Below are positions 28,514-37,629 of a stretch of 64,000 nt of DNA, piece after piece. The translations under genes and the position numbers were made by a program. Source of the DNA: Herminiimonas sp. (lineage in GTDB: Bacteria; Pseudomonadota; Gammaproteobacteria; Burkholderiales; Burkholderiaceae); the NCBI RefSeq assembly GCF_030655415.1, contig NZ_JAURVN010000002.1, positions 372,001-436,000 of the forward strand, in the 5' to 3' direction. Below the pieces are notes generated by a model. It saw nothing but the letters and a program-made list of their open reading frames with translations. It was not told where the DNA came from and did no database searches. Numbering within the stretch: the stretch's first letter is position 1; every line of letters starts with the position of its first letter.

Positions 28514-29860
28514 TCAGGCCGGTAAGGCCGCCTCTTCGTGCAGCAGTACTTGCCCGCGCAGCGAGCGCTGCGAGGTCTCCGTGATGGTCACATCGATCAT
28601 CTGGCCGACCAGCCGGGGCTGGCCCTTGAAGTTGACGACGCGGTTGCATTCGGTGCGGCCCATCAGCTCGGACGGGTCTTTGCGCGACGCGCCTTCGACC
28701 AGGATGCGCTGCACCGTGCCGAGCCGGCTGGCGCTGATGGCGCGCACACTGTCGTCAAGCGCCGCTTGCAGGCGTTGCAGGCGTTGCAGCTTGATTTCGT
28801 GCGGTGTGTCGTCCGCCAGATTGGCGGCGGGCGTGCCGGGCCGCGGGCTGAAGATGAAGCTGAACGAGGTGTCGTAGCCCACATCGTCAATCAGCTTCAT
28901 CATCTTGTTGAAGTCGTCATCAGTCTCGCCCGGAAAACCGACGATGAAATCGCTGCTCAGCGCCAGGTCGGGGCGGATCGCGCGCAGCTTGCGGAGGGTG
29001 CTCTTGTATTCCATGGCCGTGTAGCCGCGCTTCATCGCCATCAGGATGCGGTCGGAGCCGTGCTGCACCGGCAAATGCAGGTGGTTCACCAGTTTGGGCA
29101 GTTTGCCGTAGGCCTCGATCAGATTTTGCGTGAATTCGTTGGGGTGGCTGGTGACGTAACGGATGCGCTCAATGCCGGGCAGGTCGGACACATACTCCAG
29201 CAGCGTCGCAAAGTCGGCGATCTCTGCGCTGGCGCCCATGGGGCCGCGGTAGGCGTTGACGTTTTGGCCCAGCAGCGTGACTTCCCTGACGCCCTGGTCG
29301 GCCAGGCCGGCGACTTCGACCAGCACGTCCTCAAACGGGCGCGAGACTTCTTCGCCGCGGGTGTAGGGCACCACGCAATAGCTGCAGTATTTGGAGCAAC
29401 CCTCCATGATGCTGACAAAAGCGCTGGCGCCTTCGACGCGGGCCGGTGGCAGGTGGTCGAATTTTTCGATCTCGGGAAAGCTGATGTCCACCTGCGGGCG
29501 GCCCAGGCTGATGCGTCTGGACAGCAGGTCCGGCAGGCGGTGCAGTGTTTGCGGACCAAACACCACGTCCACATACGGCGCGCGCTCGATGATGGCGTCG
29601 CCCTCCTGGCTGGCGACACAGCCGCCGACGCCGATCAGCACACCCTTTTTTTTGAGGTGCTTGACGCGCCCCAAGTCGCTGAACACTTTTTCCTGCGCCT
29701 TCTCGCGCACCGAGCAGGTGTTGAACAGGATCAGGTCGGCCTCATCGATATTGCGGGTGGGCGTGTAGCCCTGCGTCGCGTGCAGCACGTCGGACATCTT
29801 GCCCGAGTCGTACTCGTTCATCTGGCACCCGAAGGTCTTGATAAAGACTTTTTTGCTCAT
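28514..29860 (-). CDS. miaB: tRNA-2-methylthio-N6-dimethylallyladenosine synthase
   Basis: MiaB adds the methylthio group to i6A37 in tRNAs reading U-starting codons, using two iron-sulfur clusters and SAM. The 448-residue protein has the N-terminal UPF0004 cluster cysteines (Cys12, Cys49, Cys81) and the radical-SAM triad Cys155-x3-Cys159-x2-Cys162 (CSKYCSYC). A C-terminal TRAM domain with the [11 protein letters not shown] segment follows. The gene is convergent with ffh (11 bp apart). A 42-bp intergenic repeat begins 7 bp beyond its start codon. Confidence 0.96.
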   Translation of the reverse strand: MSKKVFIKTFGCQMNEYDSGKMSDVLHATQGYTPTRNIDEADLILFNTCSVREKAQEKVFSDLGRVKHLKKKGVLIGVGGCVASQEGDAIIERAPYVDVVFGPQTLHRLPDLLSRRISLGRPQVDISFPEIEKFDHLPPARVEGASAFVSIMEGCSKYCSYCVVPYTRGEEVSRPFEDVLVEVAGLADQGVREVTLLGQNVNAYRGPMGASAEIADFATLLEYVSDLPGIERIRYVTSHPNEFTQNLIEAYGKLPKLVNHLHLPVQHGSDRILMAMKRGYTAMEYKSTLRKLRAIRPDLALSSDFIVGFPGETDDDFNKMMKLIDDVGYDTSFSFIFSPRPGTPAANLADDTPHEIKLQRLQRLQAALDDSVRAISASRLGTVQRILVEGASRKDPSELMGRTECNRVVNFKGQPRLVGQMIDVTITETSQRSLRGQVLLHEEAALPA

Positions 29861-29867
29861 GATTTTG

Positions 29868-29909
29868 GCTATTTGACGAATAGCTGCTTGTGCCCGTTAA
29901 ATAGGGGCC
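29868..29909 (+). repeat. 42-bp intergenic element, copy 1
   Basis: The element begins with an inverted repeat GCTATT-N5-AATAGC and continues TGCTTGTGCCCGTTAAATAG. Two related copies occur at 33425-33466 and 37630-37671 (the latter reversed). This one lies just upstream of miaB. Elements of this kind are, from memory, common in Comamonadaceae intergenic regions. Confidence 0.75.
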
Positions 29910-29941
29910 AAACGCCGATTGGGTTTGAAAAAACAGCGGAC

Positions 29942-30412
29942 TTACTGCTTGTAGCTCGGCAGTTGGTGGTAGGGCGTCTTGCCGTCGTCCTGCGGCGCGG
30001 GAGTAGACTCAAAGCCGAAACTGAAATTGCGCGTTGGCAGGCCGTCGCGCTTTTCCTGGGCTTCTTCGGTGCTCAGTATCCATACCTCATGCACGAGGCC
30101 AGCGCTGTTGCGAGTGTAATTGACCAGCAGTTCCTGGCCCACCAACGCGCCCGGCAGCACATGGTTGTTGTTCGTATTGCGGATGCGTGCGCCGGGGGAC
30201 AGGCGCTCGGCCTTGCCGTTCAGGCTGATCTCGGGCGGGGTCCACATCACCAGCAGGCCGCGCAAGGCGGCTTGGGGGAACCGGCGAACGCTGGCGCTGG
30301 CGTCGCTGGTCTGCGCCGCAGCGGGCGCGGCCAGCAGGCCGGCCAGCGTTAGCAAAACGGCCAGCGCTGCGGCCCGCAGGCCAAACAAGTCGTTCCGGGA
30401 GCAGCGTTTCAT
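29942..30412 (-). CDS. Predicted secreted protein of unknown function
   Basis: I recognise no characterised family. The start is placed at the ATG at 30412 (156 residues) because it opens a clear signal peptide: MKRC, a charged start, a hydrophobic stretch AAALAVLLTLAGLLA, and a cleavage site after APAAAQ. The frame continues upstream across tRNA-Met, which cannot be coding. The mature part has repeated polar loops (IRNTNNNHVLPG, LVNYTRNSAGLVHEVWIL) consistent with a small beta-rich periplasmic protein. Similar genes lie beside miaB in Comamonadaceae. The stop codon is 32 bp downstream of the copy-1 element. Confidence 0.7.
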   Translation of the reverse strand: MKRCSRNDLFGLRAAALAVLLTLAGLLAAPAAAQTSDASASVRRFPQAALRGLLVMWTPPEISLNGKAERLSPGARIRNTNNNHVLPGALVGQELLVNYTRNSAGLVHEVWILSTEEAQEKRDGLPTRNFSFGFESTPAPQDDGKTPYHQLPSYKQ

Positions 30413-30505
30413 GGTGTGTGTCCAGAGGCTGTGCGGTGATAGAGCCCCAGCGCTAAAGACTTCTGGGGGTTTCGCCGAATTCGTGGAAATCCGGCGGGGA
30501 GTTCT

Positions 30506-30582
30506 TGGTGGTGATAGGTGGACTTGAACCACCGACATCAGCATTATGAATGCTGCGCTCTAACCAACTGAGCTATATCACC
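30506..30582 (-). tRNA. tRNA-Met (CAT)
   Basis: The 77-nt cloverleaf includes an encoded CCA (30508-30506). The acceptor stem GGTGATA pairs with TATCACC. The D arm reads AGCTCAGTTGGTTAGAGC, the anticodon stem CAGCA/TGCTG holds loop TTCATAA with anticodon CAT, and the T arm is GGTGGTTCAAGTCCACC. The standard first pair G-C rules out the initiator type. Elongator Met is most likely; a lysidine-modified Ile2 tRNA also has CAT and cannot be fully excluded. Confidence 0.92.
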
Positions 30583-31000
30583 GCGCGACCGGTATTATAG
30601 CGACTTGGCAAGCGGGTGCTTCATGCCAGTAGTCCGTTTCGCCCAAAATCTTGCATGAAATCGGACTCCTCGGGGGCCACCGAACGCAGCGAAGGGCCGC
30701 CCAAGCCAAGTTCAGCCCCCTCGGGGGGCAGCGAAGTACACGCAGTGACGAGCGTGGGGGCCGCCGAACGCAGCGAAGGGCCGCCCAAGCCAAGTTCAGC
30801 CCCCTCGGGGGGCAGCGAAGTACACGCAGTGACGAGCGTGGGGGCCGCCGAACGCAGCGAAGGGCCGCCCCGAGCAAGTTCAGCCCCCTCGGGGGGCAGC
30901 GAAGTACACGCAGTGACGAGCGTGGGGGCCTTAAAACCCCTCTCGACGTGGCGCGGCTTCGGCCTTACACTGAAACGCCAGCAAGTTCTGGAGACTCCCC
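30583..31000. other. Intergenic region holding a tandem repeat array
   Basis: This 418-bp gap has no supported gene. Its main content is three exact-period 84-bp repeats at 30672-30923, listed separately. Long frames open on both strands across the array because 84 is divisible by three; they lack ribosome sites and protein character and I reject them. A ribosome site GGAG for the next gene lies at 30989-30992. Confidence 0.7.
30672..30923. repeat. Three tandem 84-bp repeats
   Basis: Units at 30672-30755, 30756-30839 and 30840-30923 are nearly identical, with a partial fourth start at 30924-30930. Each begins GGGGGCC, contains AACGCAGCGAAGGGCCGCCC and ends with GCAGCGAAGTACACGCAGTGACGAGCGTG. 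Copy 1 has GGCCACCGA where copies 2 and 3 have GGCCGCCGA, and copy 3 differs mid-unit (CCCCGAGCAAG). The terminal part is the reverse complement of the CCCCCACGCT element seen in the pyr locus, so both belong to one family. Confidence 0.9.
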
Positions 31001-31513
31001 ATGCTTGACAAGCAAGCGATTTACCACAAGACGCCAAAAGGGGCGCAAGCGATTGCGAACCGGCAATCGGGCCTGTCGCCCAAACTGCGTTCGCTGTTGA
31101 TCATGGTCGACGGCAAGCGCGCGTACCCCGATCTGACTGCGCTGACCACCGCGGACGGAGATTGCGAGCAGATGTTGTCGCAACTGGTGCAGGACGGCCT
31201 GATCGAGCCGGTCGGCGGTACCCTGCCTGTCGGTGCGGCGTCTGACGCTCCTTTCCCCGAGAGGGTGGCGACCACACCGGCACCGCTGGTGGCGGCTTCG
31301 CTGCCTGAAGCGAAGCGCTTCACCTCGCACCTCTTGGTGGACATGCTGGGGCCCACTTCGGACGTGTTGTGCATGAAAATCGAGTCCGCCGGCAACCTGG
31401 CGGAATTTGTCAGCGCCGTCAAACGGGCCAGAGATGTCGTGCGCGATATCAAGGGCGCTTCCGCGGCAGAACGTTTTATTGCGCAGATCGAACCCCATAC
31501 GCCGCAGGCCTGA
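31001..31513 (+). CDS. Conserved hypothetical protein
   Basis: I do not recognise this 170-residue protein. It starts at an ATG with GGAG eight bases upstream. The N-terminal 70 residues (QSGLSPKLRSLLIMVDGKRAYPDL, then a helical segment CEQMLSQLVQDGLIEPV) look like a small winged-helix-type module of the kind seen in Burkholderiales regulatory proteins. An Ala/Pro-rich linker follows (residues 75-105), and then a helical C-terminal segment (MKIESAGNLAEFVSAVKRARDVVRDI). There is no signal peptide. It is convergent with the M61 peptidase gene (15 bp apart). Confidence 0.65.
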   Translation: MLDKQAIYHKTPKGAQAIANRQSGLSPKLRSLLIMVDGKRAYPDLTALTTADGDCEQMLSQLVQDGLIEPVGGTLPVGAASDAPFPERVATTPAPLVAASLPEAKRFTSHLLVDMLGPTSDVLCMKIESAGNLAEFVSAVKRARDVVRDIKGASAAERFIAQIEPHTPQA

Positions 31514-31528
31514 TTCGGCGCGTGCTGT

Positions 31529-33349
31529 TCAGGTGGCCGGTGTGAGCCAGCGCCCGGCCAGGGCCGCATCGCGCAAGACCAGCCGCCAGGTACACACGGC
31601 AGCCGGCAAGCGCAGTTCCAGTCGCAGCAGGCGCTTGTCGCGGGCGACCAGCGCCAGCACTTTTTTGCACGATCCGGCATACAGCGTCAGATCTTCGAGC
31701 TTGGCTAAGCGCCAGCCGTTCGCGGGTGTTGTTTTTTTTGCCGCAACGATGGGCTCGATACCCAGCCATTCATCGCCTGCGGCAAAACCGGCACGTTCTG
31801 CAGCACCGCCCCGCAAGACCGTCTTGACCTGAATGCCGTTGGTTTCCAGCACGCGCAGGCCCAGCGCCTGGGCCAACTGCGCGGGCTCCTGCAGCACGCC
31901 CACGCCGTGGCGCTGCAGCAGGTCCAGCAGCGGCAGCTCGCCGGTGCCATGCACCCAGCCGGCGATTTCCCGGGCGTAGGAGCGCCCGCCAACTTCTTGC
32001 AGCGCGGCGGCGAAGTCTGCTTCGCTCATCGCGCCGCCCCGGCAACGCAGCCACAGCAAACGCAGCACATCGTCCAGCGTTGCCGGCGTGGTTTTCTTGC
32101 TTTCGGCGCGCAGGCTCAGGTCAAAACACAGGGCCACCAAGGCCCCCTTGGTGTAGTAGCTGACGGTGGCGTTCGGTGTATTTTCATCCTGGCGGTAGTA
32201 CTTGACCCAGGCATCGAAGCTGGCCTGCGCGACCGACTGGACCAGCCGTCCCGGTGTCTGCACCACCTGATTGACGGTTTTGTTCAGAAGCTTCAGGTAG
32301 GCTGCGTCGTCCAGCAGTCCGGCGCGGCGCAGCATCAGGTCGTCGTAATAACTGGTGAACCCTTCGAAAAACCAGAGCAACTGCGTGTAGTTTTCGCTGC
32401 CGTACCGGTAGTGTTCAAACTCCGCCGGGCGCAGGCGTTTGACGTTCCAGGTGTGAAAGTACTCGTGGCTGATCAAGCCGCGCAGCGTGGTGTACCCCTC
32501 GGACGTTTTGCTGTCGCCGCGACGCGGCAGGTCTTTGCGCTTGCAGATCAGCGCGGTGGAGTTGCGGTGCTCCAGCCCGCCATGACCGTCGTCCACGGCG
32601 TTGAGCATGAACAGGTAGTTTTTATGCGGCGGTTTTTTGCCACCATGCCAGAAGCGTATCTGCGTTTCGCAAATTTTCCGGGTGTCGGCCAGCAGCCGGT
32701 CACCGTCAAAACTGGCGGCTGCCCCGGCCACGACAAAGCGGTGCGGGACACCGCAGGCGACAAAAGAGCCGCTCCAGAACGTGCCCATCTCGACCGGGCA
32801 GTCGACCAGCTCGTCGTAGTTGGACGCCAGGTAGCCGCCAAAACCCTGCTTGTTGACCTTCTGCGGGCTCAGTCCCGTGGCCACGGCCCAGCCCGTGGTC
32901 GATGGGGCGGCAACAATTTCGAGCAGATGCGGAGCCTGCGCCTGACCCTCCACGCGCAGGCACAGTGAGCTGCCGTTGAAGAAACCGCGGCTTGCATCCA
33001 GCCAGGCGGTGCGCACCGAGTCGTCGTGGGCGTAGACCTCGTAAGTCAGCACCAGCGGCTTGTCTGCCATGCACCGAATCTGCCAGTGGCACTTGTCCAA
33101 CTGCTGCACCTGGCCCGCAGGCAGGGCCTGCGCTGCCTGTCGTACACGCAGGCCTTGCAGGTTCTTGGAAAACTCGCGCACCAGGTAGCTGCCCGGAATC
33201 CATACCGGCAGGGCGACCCGCTGCAGCGGGTCGGGCCGGGCGACTGTCAGCGTGACGCGAAACAGGTGGGCATGGAGGTCGGCCATCTCGACGCGGTAAT
33301 GGATGGCTGCAGACGCAGGGGTGCGGGGCTTGGTACGGCTTTTGGGCAT
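31529..33349 (-). CDS. M61-family glycyl aminopeptidase with PDZ domain
   Basis: The 606-residue protein belongs to peptidase family M61. The zinc-binding HEYFH motif starts at His295 and is followed by TWNVKRLRPAEFEHYRYG, the family's extended signature. The N-terminal half is the beta-rich M61_N domain (LPVWIPGSYLVREFSKNL), and a C-terminal PDZ-like domain occupies roughly residues 480-570. There is no obvious signal peptide. Members cleave N-terminal Gly or Ala residues, but the cellular substrate is unknown. A 42-bp repeat copy lies upstream of its start. Confidence 0.9.
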   Translation of the reverse strand: MPKSRTKPRTPASAAIHYRVEMADLHAHLFRVTLTVARPDPLQRVALPVWIPGSYLVREFSKNLQGLRVRQAAQALPAGQVQQLDKCHWQIRCMADKPLVLTYEVYAHDDSVRTAWLDASRGFFNGSSLCLRVEGQAQAPHLLEIVAAPSTTGWAVATGLSPQKVNKQGFGGYLASNYDELVDCPVEMGTFWSGSFVACGVPHRFVVAGAAASFDGDRLLADTRKICETQIRFWHGGKKPPHKNYLFMLNAVDDGHGGLEHRNSTALICKRKDLPRRGDSKTSEGYTTLRGLISHEYFHTWNVKRLRPAEFEHYRYGSENYTQLLWFFEGFTSYYDDLMLRRAGLLDDAAYLKLLNKTVNQVVQTPGRLVQSVAQASFDAWVKYYRQDENTPNATVSYYTKGALVALCFDLSLRAESKKTTPATLDDVLRLLWLRCRGGAMSEADFAAALQEVGGRSYAREIAGWVHGTGELPLLDLLQRHGVGVLQEPAQLAQALGLRVLETNGIQVKTVLRGGAAERAGFAAGDEWLGIEPIVAAKKTTPANGWRLAKLEDLTLYAGSCKKVLALVARDKRLLRLELRLPAAVCTWRLVLRDAALAGRWLTPAT

Positions 33350-33424
33350 AGGGATTCAAAGAATACCCGAACACCCCACAGCGGCGATCCGGCACCCGGG
33401 CGCTGTCGAGGTCCGGGTCGATTA

Positions 33425-33466
33425 GCGATTAAAACAATAGCTGCTTGCGACCGTATTCATTGGTCC
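33425..33466 (+). repeat. 42-bp intergenic element, copy 2
   Basis: Begins GCGATT-AAAAC-AATAGC, then TGCTTGCGACCGTATTCATTGG. Same layout as copies at 29868 and 37630. It lies between the M61 peptidase and dsbC genes. Confidence 0.75.
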
Positions 33467-33489
33467 AATCTGTGTTCAGCACCCGCAAG

Positions 33490-34209
33490 CTACTGGGCTT
33501 TGGCGTCGGTCAAATACTTTTCGACCTGCTGGGCGCTGATGGCGCCGGGCACCCGCGAGCCGTCGGCAAAAATCAGGGTGGGCGTACCGGTGATACGGTG
33601 CTTCTTGCCAAGCTCGATATTGCGGTTCAGCGCGCTGGCGTCACAACTGGCGCTGGCCGCCGGCTGATCCCGCAGCATCAGGTCCTGCCAGGCTTTGCCC
33701 CTGTCCTTGGCGCACCAGATGTTTTTCGATTTTTCTGTCGAGTCCGGACTCAGGATGGGGTATAAAAACACATACATGGTGACGTCGTTCACCTTCTGCA
33801 TGTCGCGCTCGAAGCGCTTGCAATAAGTGCAATTGGGGTCTTCAAACACGGCCATCTTGCGTTTGCCGTTGCCGTGGACGACGGCGAAGGCATCCTTGAG
33901 AGGCAGTGCATCAAAAGCCACCGCGTTGAGTTTTTCCACACGCTCTTCAGTCAGATTGCGCCTGACTTTGGTATCGATCAGGTTGCCCTGGATCAGGTAG
34001 TTGCCCTCGGCATCGGTGTAGAAAATATCCATGCCGTTGACACGCACTTCATACAGGCCGGCCATCGGCGTTTTGTTGATTTCGTCGATCTTGGGGAAAT
34101 TGGGCAGGCGCTCGGCCAGGTTCTTGCGGATCGCCGCCTCCTGTGCAAAGGTGGAACCCAGGCTCAGTGCCAGCAGGGTAGCGGTCACGATTGATTTGAA
34201 TAATTTCAT
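33490..34209 (-). CDS. dsbC: Thiol:disulfide interchange protein DsbC
   Basis: DsbC is the periplasmic disulfide isomerase. The ATG at 34209 opens a signal peptide (MKLFKSIVTATLLALSLGST, cleavage after TFAQ) and gives 239 residues, matching DsbC; the frame continues 25 codons further upstream but without a protein-like start. The N-terminal dimerisation domain is followed by a thioredoxin fold with CTYC at residues 127-130 (usual DsbC: CGYC) and a second cysteine pair region near GTPTLIFADG, the cis-proline loop. It follows the ubiH-like gene with a 19-bp gap and may be cotranscribed. Confidence 0.92.
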   Translation of the reverse strand: MKLFKSIVTATLLALSLGSTFAQEAAIRKNLAERLPNFPKIDEINKTPMAGLYEVRVNGMDIFYTDAEGNYLIQGNLIDTKVRRNLTEERVEKLNAVAFDALPLKDAFAVVHGNGKRKMAVFEDPNCTYCKRFERDMQKVNDVTMYVFLYPILSPDSTEKSKNIWCAKDRGKAWQDLMLRDQPAASASCDASALNRNIELGKKHRITGTPTLIFADGSRVPGAISAQQVEKYLTDAKAQ

Positions 34210-34228
34210 TTTTTCCCGTTCTGTCGTT

Positions 34229-35353
34229 CTATAAACCCATGGCCCGGCGCGTGACCCATGCTTTGAGCGGGCCGCTGCGTGCAAAACCTTTCATGCCCCA
34301 ATTGCGCAAAGCCTGCCAGCGCGCATCGGTTTGCGCAAACAGCCCGTGCAAACCATCTGTTACCGCGCCCATGGCCGCCACATCGGCCTTGCGCGAGCGT
34401 TCATAACGGCGCAGCAACTTCTCGTCGCCCAGGCTGCGCCAGTATTCGCGTTCGTGAATCACGGCGGCCAGCCCCGCCGCGTCGGCCAGCCCCAGATTCA
34501 AACCATGCCCGGCCAGCGGGTGGACCGCGTGGGCGGCGTCACCGGCCAGCGCCCAGCCCGGACCGACCCAGCGTTCGGCCCGGGACAGGGTGAGCGGCCA
34601 ACTGGACAGCGCGCTGTCCAGTTGCAGACGTCCGACCTCGTCCACTTCTTTATTGCAGGCAGTTTGCACCGCGGCAGAAAATTCTTCCCGGGACAGCTTT
34701 TCCAGCGCGTTGGCGCGCCCTGCCGAGGTAGACCAGACCAGCGCCACGGAGTTCCCGTCGGCGCCCGATAGCGGCAAAAGAGCCAGTATCTCGCCGTGAT
34801 TGAACCACTGACGGGCCACGCCATGGTGAGCCTGGTCGCTTTGCAGGCGGGCTGCAATGGATTTTTGGGGGTAGGGCTTGACGGTCCATGCCGCACCGAA
34901 CTCGTTGCGGCTGCTGCTTTTCTGGCCTTCACAGATGACGGTGAGCGCCGCCTTGACCGGCTCAGGCACGGTTTCTATCTGCGGCTGGTAACGCACGGCC
35001 TCGGCCAGTTGCCGCTCCAGCGCCGGCACATCGACAATCCACGCGAGGGCGGCGCTGCTGCCGGGTTCGGACGCGAAATCCAGCCTGCCGCCATCGTCGC
35101 CCCAAACGTGCATTTCCCGCACGGCGGTGGAAAACGGTGCGTCCGGCCAGGCCCGCAGCGACTCCAGCAGTTGCCGCGACGCACTGTTCAAGGCGTAGGC
35201 ACGCACATCCTGGGGGGGGGGCTCGGCCGGGCTGCCGCCCTGGGCGGGCCGGGCGACCAGCGCCACGCGCAAGCGCTCGCGCGCCAGCAGCAGGGCCAGC
35301 GTGCGGCCCACCACACCGCTGCCGCGAATACACACATCAAATGGCTTGGACAT
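34229..35353 (-). CDS. UbiH/VisC-type FAD-dependent monooxygenase
   Basis: The 374-residue protein is a flavoprotein hydroxylase of the UbiH/UbiF/VisC group, which hydroxylates the ubiquinone ring. The FAD site IRGSGVVGRTLALLLARERL is at the N-terminus and the second FAD/substrate signature GDAAHAVHPLAGHGLNLG lies near residue 280. The NADH-binding arginine motif is less clear. Which ring position it acts on cannot be told. A homopolymer of ten C (35221-35212) falls within codons for residues 44-48, in a loop after the FAD motif. The downstream neighbour is dsbC. Confidence 0.85.
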   Translation of the reverse strand: MSKPFDVCIRGSGVVGRTLALLLARERLRVALVARPAQGGSPAEPPPQDVRAYALNSASRQLLESLRAWPDAPFSTAVREMHVWGDDGGRLDFASEPGSSAALAWIVDVPALERQLAEAVRYQPQIETVPEPVKAALTVICEGQKSSSRNEFGAAWTVKPYPQKSIAARLQSDQAHHGVARQWFNHGEILALLPLSGADGNSVALVWSTSAGRANALEKLSREEFSAAVQTACNKEVDEVGRLQLDSALSSWPLTLSRAERWVGPGWALAGDAAHAVHPLAGHGLNLGLADAAGLAAVIHEREYWRSLGDEKLLRRYERSRKADVAAMGAVTDGLHGLFAQTDARWQALRNWGMKGFARSGPLKAWVTRRAMGL

Positions 35354-35428
35354 GGCTCATTTTAGAAGGCAGTGCAAAATCGCGACTTGGTGTGGAATAC
35401 GAACTGAAAAATTAGAAGGACTTGTCAA

Positions 35429-36343
35429 GTGAGTCACGCATTGAGCGAAATATCTGGCGTCGAAGCAGCCGACGTCAAGGCGGCGATCACCGGTCTGTGG
35501 GTTTATCCCGTCAAGTCCTGCGCCGGGGTGCCGGTGCAGGAAGCGCTGCTGCTGGCTACCGGGCTGGCGTTTGACCGGGCCTGGATGGTGGTGGACGTGT
35601 ACGGCGTCTTTGTGACGCAACGCGCGCTGCCGCGCATGGCGTTGATCCGCCCCCAGCTCAAAGGCCGTGACATGGTGCTGCGCGCGCCGGGCATGCTGGC
35701 TTTGCACATTGCGCTCGATCAGGTGGAGGAGCCGGTGCGCGTGCGGGTCTGGGACGACGAGGTCAAGGCCTATGACATGGGGCCGGTCGCGGCCCAATGG
35801 TTCAGCGATTTTCTGGGCGCCAAAGTGCGCCTGGTGCGTTTTGATCCCGTTGAAAAGCGCGTGTCCAGCCCTCAGTGGACCGAGGGCGTGGAAGCGCTGA
35901 ACCAGTTCAGCGACGGCTATCCCCTGTTGCTGCTCGGCGAGGCCTCGCTCGCCGCTTTGAATGAAAAACTGCGGGCGCGCGGCGCAGCGGCCGTCGGCAT
36001 GGAGCGCTTCCGGCCGAACATCGTCCTCGGCAATCCGGACGGGGGTACTGCGGATGGATTGCTTGCCCATGACGAGGACCGTCTCGATGAACTCCGGATC
36101 GGCACCGGGCAGGGGCTGGTCCGGCTCAAGCCGGTCAAGCCCTGCGCGCGTTGCCCGATTCCCAACATCGACCCCGCCACGGCCATCAGCAGCCCGCAAG
36201 TCAATGACATGTTGCAGACCTACCGGCAGGACCCGCGGCTGCAGGGGGCCTTGAGCTTTGGCATGAATGCCATCGTGCTGCAGGGCAGCGACCACCTGCT
36301 CAAGGTGGGGCAAAGCATCACGGCGAACTACCGCTTTGCGTAA
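35429..36343 (+). CDS. MOSC-domain molybdenum-cofactor-type protein
   Basis: The 304-residue protein has an N-terminal MOSC_N beta barrel (ITGLWVYPVKSCAGVPVQEA) and a C-terminal MOSC domain with FRPNIVLGN and the conserved cysteine in KPCARCPIPNID (about residues 235-246). Such proteins resemble the C-terminal part of eukaryotic mARC and YcbX, which use molybdopterin cofactor to reduce N-hydroxylated compounds. No moco synthesis gene is adjacent. It is divergent from the UbiH-type gene (75 bp between starts). Confidence 0.85.
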   Translation: MSHALSEISGVEAADVKAAITGLWVYPVKSCAGVPVQEALLLATGLAFDRAWMVVDVYGVFVTQRALPRMALIRPQLKGRDMVLRAPGMLALHIALDQVEEPVRVRVWDDEVKAYDMGPVAAQWFSDFLGAKVRLVRFDPVEKRVSSPQWTEGVEALNQFSDGYPLLLLGEASLAALNEKLRARGAAAVGMERFRPNIVLGNPDGGTADGLLAHDEDRLDELRIGTGQGLVRLKPVKPCARCPIPNIDPATAISSPQVNDMLQTYRQDPRLQGALSFGMNAIVLQGSDHLLKVGQSITANYRFA

Positions 36344-36489
36344 GACGTGCCGCATCAACCCGGCCACCCGGCCCACGGCGACGACATCACGCAGAATGCG
36401 GTCGACAGCATGACTGCCAACAGGCAGCCTGGTCCCCGGCTGGCCGCATATCGCATACACTTCTTAGGGCCTGTTTTTGAAGGTTTGTC

Positions 36490-37581
36490 ATGAGTTTGAA
36501 GTGCGGTATCGTAGGTTTGCCCAATGTTGGAAAATCCACCCTGTTTAATGCATTGACCAAAGCGGGCATCGCGGCGGAAAACTATCCTTTTTGCACGATC
36601 GAGCCCAACGTCGGCATCGTGGAAGTGCCCGACCCGCGTCTGGCGGCGCTGGCAAGCATCGTCAAGCCGGAGAAGATTCAGTCCGCGATTGTCGAGTTTG
36701 TCGACATCGCCGGCCTGGTGGCGGGTGCCAGCACCGGTGAGGGTCTGGGCAACAAGTTTCTGGCGCACATCCGCGAGACCGACGCCACCATCAATGTGGT
36801 GCGCTGTTTTGAAGACGACAACGTGATCCACGTGGCCGGCAAGGTGGACCCGATCTCCGACATTGAAGTGATCCAGACCGAGTTGTGCCTGGCGGACCTG
36901 GCGGCGGTCGAAAAAGCCCTGCACCGGGTGACCAAGACCGCGCGTTCTGGCGACAAGGAATCCATCAAGCTGGTCGCCATTCTGGAGAAATGCCAGGCGG
37001 CGCTCAATGAAGCCAAGCCCGTGCGTACCGTGGCGTTCAGCAAGGAAGAGCAGCCGCTGTTGAAACAGTTTTTCCTGATCACCGCCAAGCCCGCGATGTT
37101 CGTGGCGAACGTGGCCGAAGACGGTTTTGAAAGCAACCCCTTCCTGGACCGCCTGAAGGCCTACGCCGCCGCGCAAAACGCGCCGGTGGTGGCCATCTGC
37201 GCCAAGATGGAAGCCGAAATGGCCGACATGGAGGAAGAGGACAAGAAAATGTTTCTCGCCGAAATTGGTCAGGACGAGCCCGGCCTGAATCGCCTGATCG
37301 TCGCCGCCTACAAGCTGCTGGGCCTGCAAACCTACTTTACCGCCGGCGTGAAAGAGGTGCGCGCCTGGACCATCCATGTCGGCGACACCGGCCCGCAAGC
37401 CGCGGGCGTGATCCACACCGACTTCGAGAAGGGCTACATCCGCGCCCAGACGATTGCGTTTGATGACTTCATCACCTACCAGGGCGAGCAGGGCGCCAAG
37501 GACGCCGGCAAGATGCGCAGCGAAGGCAAGGACTACGTTGTCAAGGACGGCGACGTGATGAACTTTTTGTTCAGCAGTTGA
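36490..37581 (+). CDS. ychF: Ribosome-binding ATPase YchF
   Basis: YchF is a universally conserved OBG-family ATPase that associates with the 70S ribosome and the stress response. The 363 residues are full length: P-loop GLPNVGKST at residues 8-16, the switch [19 protein letters not shown], and the C-terminal TGS domain ([21 protein letters not shown]). The nucleotide-specificity position that is NKxE in ATP-binding YchF rather than NKxD is consistent with the usual YchF reading. A hydrophobic initial segment is absent, as expected. Confidence 0.96.
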   Translation: MSLKCGIVGLPNVGKSTLFNALTKAGIAAENYPFCTIEPNVGIVEVPDPRLAALASIVKPEKIQSAIVEFVDIAGLVAGASTGEGLGNKFLAHIRETDATINVVRCFEDDNVIHVAGKVDPISDIEVIQTELCLADLAAVEKALHRVTKTARSGDKESIKLVAILEKCQAALNEAKPVRTVAFSKEEQPLLKQFFLITAKPAMFVANVAEDGFESNPFLDRLKAYAAAQNAPVVAICAKMEAEMADMEEEDKKMFLAEIGQDEPGLNRLIVAAYKLLGLQTYFTAGVKEVRAWTIHVGDTGPQAAGVIHTDFEKGYIRAQTIAFDDFITYQGEQGAKDAGKMRSEGKDYVVKDGDVMNFLFSS

Positions 37582-37629
37582 GCAGGGTCTGAAAAGGGCC
37601 TATTTGCCGCCGGGTTGTGCGTGTTTCAT

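Noticed and set aside
30413..30544. N-terminal extension of the secreted unknown protein
   Set aside because: It crosses the tRNA-Met gene and lacks a ribosome site; the signal peptide begins at the ATG at 30412.
30578..31100. Long reading frames on both strands across the tandem repeats
   Set aside because: They arise because the 84-bp unit is a multiple of three; they lack ribosome sites and have repetitive, non-protein-like sequence.
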